Positions 62,039 to 64,000 of a DNA stretch of 64,000 nucleotides are shown one piece after another; position 1 is the stretch's first letter; every line of letters begins with the position of its first letter. Below the pieces are notes generated by a model that was given only the letters and a program-made list of their open reading frames with translations, did not search any database and was not told where the DNA came from. The DNA comes from an uncultured Lachnospiraceae bacterium. GTDB lineage: Bacteria > Bacillota > Clostridia > Lachnospirales > Lachnospiraceae. Both the position numbers and the translations under genes were made by a program. Location: assembly GCA_910578345.1 (NCBI GenBank), contig CAJTRA010000008.1, positions 62,001 to 126,000 of the forward strand. Direction: 5' to 3'.

Positions 62039-62180
62039 ATAATCCCCTTTACCGACAAAATCTTTAATTATATTGCAAAAAAATAACACTATATTAGCAA
62101 TAATAATGATTTTGGATCAATAAATAACAAAATATTGATTCAAAGTAAAAGTATTTTGATTGATGCAAAATAAGTGCATA

Positions 62181-62210
62181 AAAAAAACCTGTCTTACTGA
62201 CAGGTTTTTT
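62181..62210. terminator. Bidirectional terminator
   Basis: AAAAAACCTGTC, loop TTAC... and GACAGGTTTTTT form a 12-bp stem with T runs on both strands. On the minus strand it ends the cold shock gene. Confidence 0.85.
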
Positions 62211-62315
62211 CTAATCCGTTATGACAATATTGCAAATTCTAAATAAAATTCATCATTTATATTTAAGAAAAGGCACATCGTAATACTGATTATGAGATTA
62301 TAAGAACGATGTCTC

Positions 62316-62516
62316 TTATAATTTTGTTACGTTTACGGCCTGAGGTCCTTTTTCGCCATTAACTACTTCGTACTCAACAGCAGCGCCTTCTTCAAGAGAT
62401 TTAAAGCCTTCCATGTTAAGTCCTGAGTAATGAACGAAAACATCGTTACCCTGCTCATCGGAAATAAATCCGTAGCCCTTTTGGTTATTAAACCATTTTA
62501 CTGTACCTTTGTTCAT
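62316..62516 (-). CDS. Cold shock protein
   Basis: 66 residues, full length. KGTVKWFNNQKGYGFISDEQ has RNP1 and DVFVHYSGL has RNP2 of the CspA/CspB fold. It binds single-stranded nucleic acid and melts RNA structure. GGAGGTATGTACG precedes the ATG. It has its own promoter and terminator. Confidence 0.96.
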   Translation of the reverse strand: MNKGTVKWFNNQKGYGFISDEQGNDVFVHYSGLNMEGFKSLEEGAAVEYEVVNGEKGPQAVNVTKL

Positions 62517-62566
62517 CGTACATACCTCCAAAAAAATATAAGTAAGCTGACTTTGTCAACATTGAT

Positions 62567-62595
62567 AGAATAGCACAAGTTCGGCGAAATGTAAA
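62567..62595 (-). promoter_or_regulatory. Promoter of the cold shock gene
   Basis: On the minus strand TTTACA (62595-62590), a 17-bp spacer and TATTCT (62572-62567) preceded by TGC (extended -10). The leader is about 45 nt. Confidence 0.6.
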
Positions 62596-62721
62596 GCATT
62601 GTTTTTTCTTATTTAGTCAATTATTATTAAAATGTGGAATTGTGGCAATCGTACAGACAGATTTGCTACAGGGAAGCGGTCAGATGTGCTGCAAAGCAGA
62701 TAAAAAAGGTGGTATCGGCAT

Positions 62722-63240
62722 ATGGAAGGTGCGCTCAGAAGAGAAAAGATTATAGAGATCCTGCAGCGGGAGACTGCTCCGGTTTCCGGGGCTGAACTTG
62801 CAAGACGTACAGGGGTCAGCAGGCAGGTGATCGTTCAGGATATCGCGTTGCTTCGCGCTTCTTATCAGAATATCATCTCAACAAACAGAGGATATTTATT
62901 ATATGTAGAAACTGTGCGGCCAAAGAGGTATAGAAGGGTCGTCAAAGTAAAGCACCGCAAGGAGGATATCGTCAGAGAGTTAGACTGCATCGTAGATGCC
63001 GGCGGAAAAGTCCTCAACGTGCTCGTAGAGCATGAGATCTACGGTACTCTGTCAGGGGATCTTGTCATTAACAGCCGGGCAGACGTGCGGAAGTTTATGC
63101 ACAGGGTTGAAGCCTGTGGAACGAAGCCCTTGACAGATCTGACAGAGGGGATACACTTTCATACGGTAGAGGCCGAGCAGGAGGAGACGCTGGACGCTGT
63201 GGAGAGGGCGCTTGCAGAGGAGGGATTTCTCTTCGCATAG
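62722..63240 (+). CDS. niaR: NiaR-type transcriptional repressor (HTH plus 3H domain)
   Basis: 172 residues. The winged helix at the N-terminus (REKIIEILQRETAPVSGAELARRTGVSRQVIVQDI) is followed by the 3H domain with the three conserved His positions (VEHEIYG, MHRVEACG, HFHTVEAEQ). In Bacillus this regulator binds nicotinic acid and represses NAD synthesis and niacin uptake genes. No nad gene is visible in this window. The gene symbol rests on family similarity. Confidence 0.88.
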   Translation: MEGALRREKIIEILQRETAPVSGAELARRTGVSRQVIVQDIALLRASYQNIISTNRGYLLYVETVRPKRYRRVVKVKHRKEDIVRELDCIVDAGGKVLNVLVEHEIYGTLSGDLVINSRADVRKFMHRVEACGTKPLTDLTEGIHFHTVEAEQEETLDAVERALAEEGFLFA

Positions 63241-63299
63241 ATTGTTTTTTGTGCGTCATTTGTGGTAAAATGAGAAAAGATGACCGGAGGTGATTTCTA

Positions 63300-64000
63300 G
63301 TGCAGACAGAAGGCAGCAGGAGAAAAAGAAAAGTAAATTACATGCTGATGCTGTTCATGGACTCTAAGGAGGGGCGTATCCGTCAGATGGGATTCGGACC
63401 GGTCCTGGTGGAGTCAGTGGCGGTCATTGGACTGGCAGTTGTTGTGACTCTTGCAATTCTATGCTATCGGGGCGACAAGAAGATAGAAGCTTTGACGGCA
63501 GAGACACAGCAGCAGAAGAAAGAGATAGAAGACTTGACAGAAGAGAAAGCGGATCTGATTTCTTTGCGGGAGGAGCTTTCGAATAAAGTTACGATCCTGA
63601 GCGATACGATCAACCAGAAAGTGGAAGAGGAAGAAATTATGGAGCAGGAGCGTGCACAGGCGCATATGCCGGTCGGTTTTCCCCTCTCTTCTTCGGCTTC
63701 GCTGGAGGAAGCGGAAGGCGATAACCCGATGGTCAAGTTAAATGGCAGCGAGGGCAGCAGCGTGATTGCTTCTGCGGATGGTACGATCACTTCGATCACA
63801 ACCGACAGCGGCTATCTGCATTGTATCAGGATAGATCATGGGAATGGATACCACAGTATTTACCGTAACGATGGGGACGTTATGGTGAAGGAGGGAGATG
63901 AAGTCGTCAGAGGGGCGATCCTGTACGTGATTGGGGAGGACAGTACAGAGCTTGGGTATCAGATCATGTATGAGGAGAAATATATCGATCCGATGGGACT
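63300..64000 (+). CDS. Degenerate M23/LytM-type membrane protein (3' end cut by window)
   Basis: At least 233 residues, open to the right edge. It starts at GTG 63300 after GGAGGTGAT. A basic cytoplasmic N-terminus (about 35 residues), one membrane helix (VESVAVIGLAVVVTLAILCY), a coiled coil (about 58-115), then an LytM-like fold with IASADGTITSI and IRIDHGNGYHSIYRN. The motif expected as HxHFE reads YQIMYEE, so the zinc-binding His residues are missing and it is probably not a peptidase. SpoIIQ-like structural roles are one possibility. Confidence 0.75.
   Translation, partial: MQTEGSRRKRKVNYMLMLFMDSKEGRIRQMGFGPVLVESVAVIGLAVVVTLAILCYRGDKKIEALTAETQQQKKEIEDLTEEKADLISLREELSNKVTILSDTINQKVEEEEIMEQERAQAHMPVGFPLSSSASLEEAEGDNPMVKLNGSEGSSVIASADGTITSITTDSGYLHCIRIDHGNGYHSIYRNDGDVMVKEGDEVVRGAILYVIGEDSTELGYQIMYEEKYIDPMG

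Overview
The window reads as chromosomal DNA of an anaerobic, endospore-forming Gram-positive bacterium of the Lachnospiraceae type (Clostridia). The support is: sporulation genes spoVAD and spoVAE, ClpC, a LytR-CpsA-Psr protein, NiaR, QueH, single-polypeptide PurL, strong GGAGG ribosome binding sites, and about 50% G+C in genes with AT-rich patches between them. The genus cannot be fixed from the sequence alone. No phage, complete insertion sequence, CRISPR array or rRNA operon is present. Three tRNA genes (Val, Met, Trp) are.

Layout. 1-9.8 kb: the end of a hybrid histidine kinase, a MATE exporter, a lipoprotein, a ribosomal-protection-type GTPase fused to a Rae1/YacP-like NYN nuclease, and a Suv3-like RNA helicase. 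9.8-17.2 kb: a phosphopantetheinyl transferase and a split spoVA locus. spoVAD has an excellent sigma-G promoter; spoVAE lies 4.7 kb away behind a second MATE exporter, a reductase-like protein, RidA and shikimate kinase. 17.3-24.2 kb: purL with a structured leader, then a degenerate AT-rich stretch with insertion-sequence relics, then a zinc-ribbon/OB-fold membrane protein. 24.4-32.0 kb: carAB behind a consensus promoter, queH, argS and two tRNAs.

32.2-43.1 kb: purE-purM-purN-purD, a zinc-ribbon protein, an SH3 membrane protein, a GntR regulator, clpC, a small beta-rich protein and radA. 43.3-49.1 kb: an LCP cell-wall enzyme, a two-gene ABC exporter with one degenerate ATPase site, a lipoprotein and tRNA-Trp. 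49.3-55.2 kb: two ECF sigma-factor systems. The second is a four-gene operon (sigma, membrane protein, ABC ATPase, ABC permease) whose last gene carries an in-frame TGA. It diverges from a secreted protein made of three Cys/His-rich repeats.

55.3-61.5 kb: four same-strand signalling genes: a soluble hybrid kinase, an HD-GYP protein, a cytoplasmic ParB-like/BMP-domain fusion and a metallophosphoesterase. The right end holds a DUF3842 protein, a cold shock protein, NiaR and the start of a degenerate M23/LytM protein.

The candidates for undescribed biology are the GTPase-nuclease fusion with its Shine-Dalgarno-masking hairpin, the ParB-like/BMP signalling cluster, the Cys/His-repeat secreted protein beside an ECF/ABC operon, and a duplicated hairpin-plus-30-nt element shared by the spoVAD downstream region and the aroK leader.
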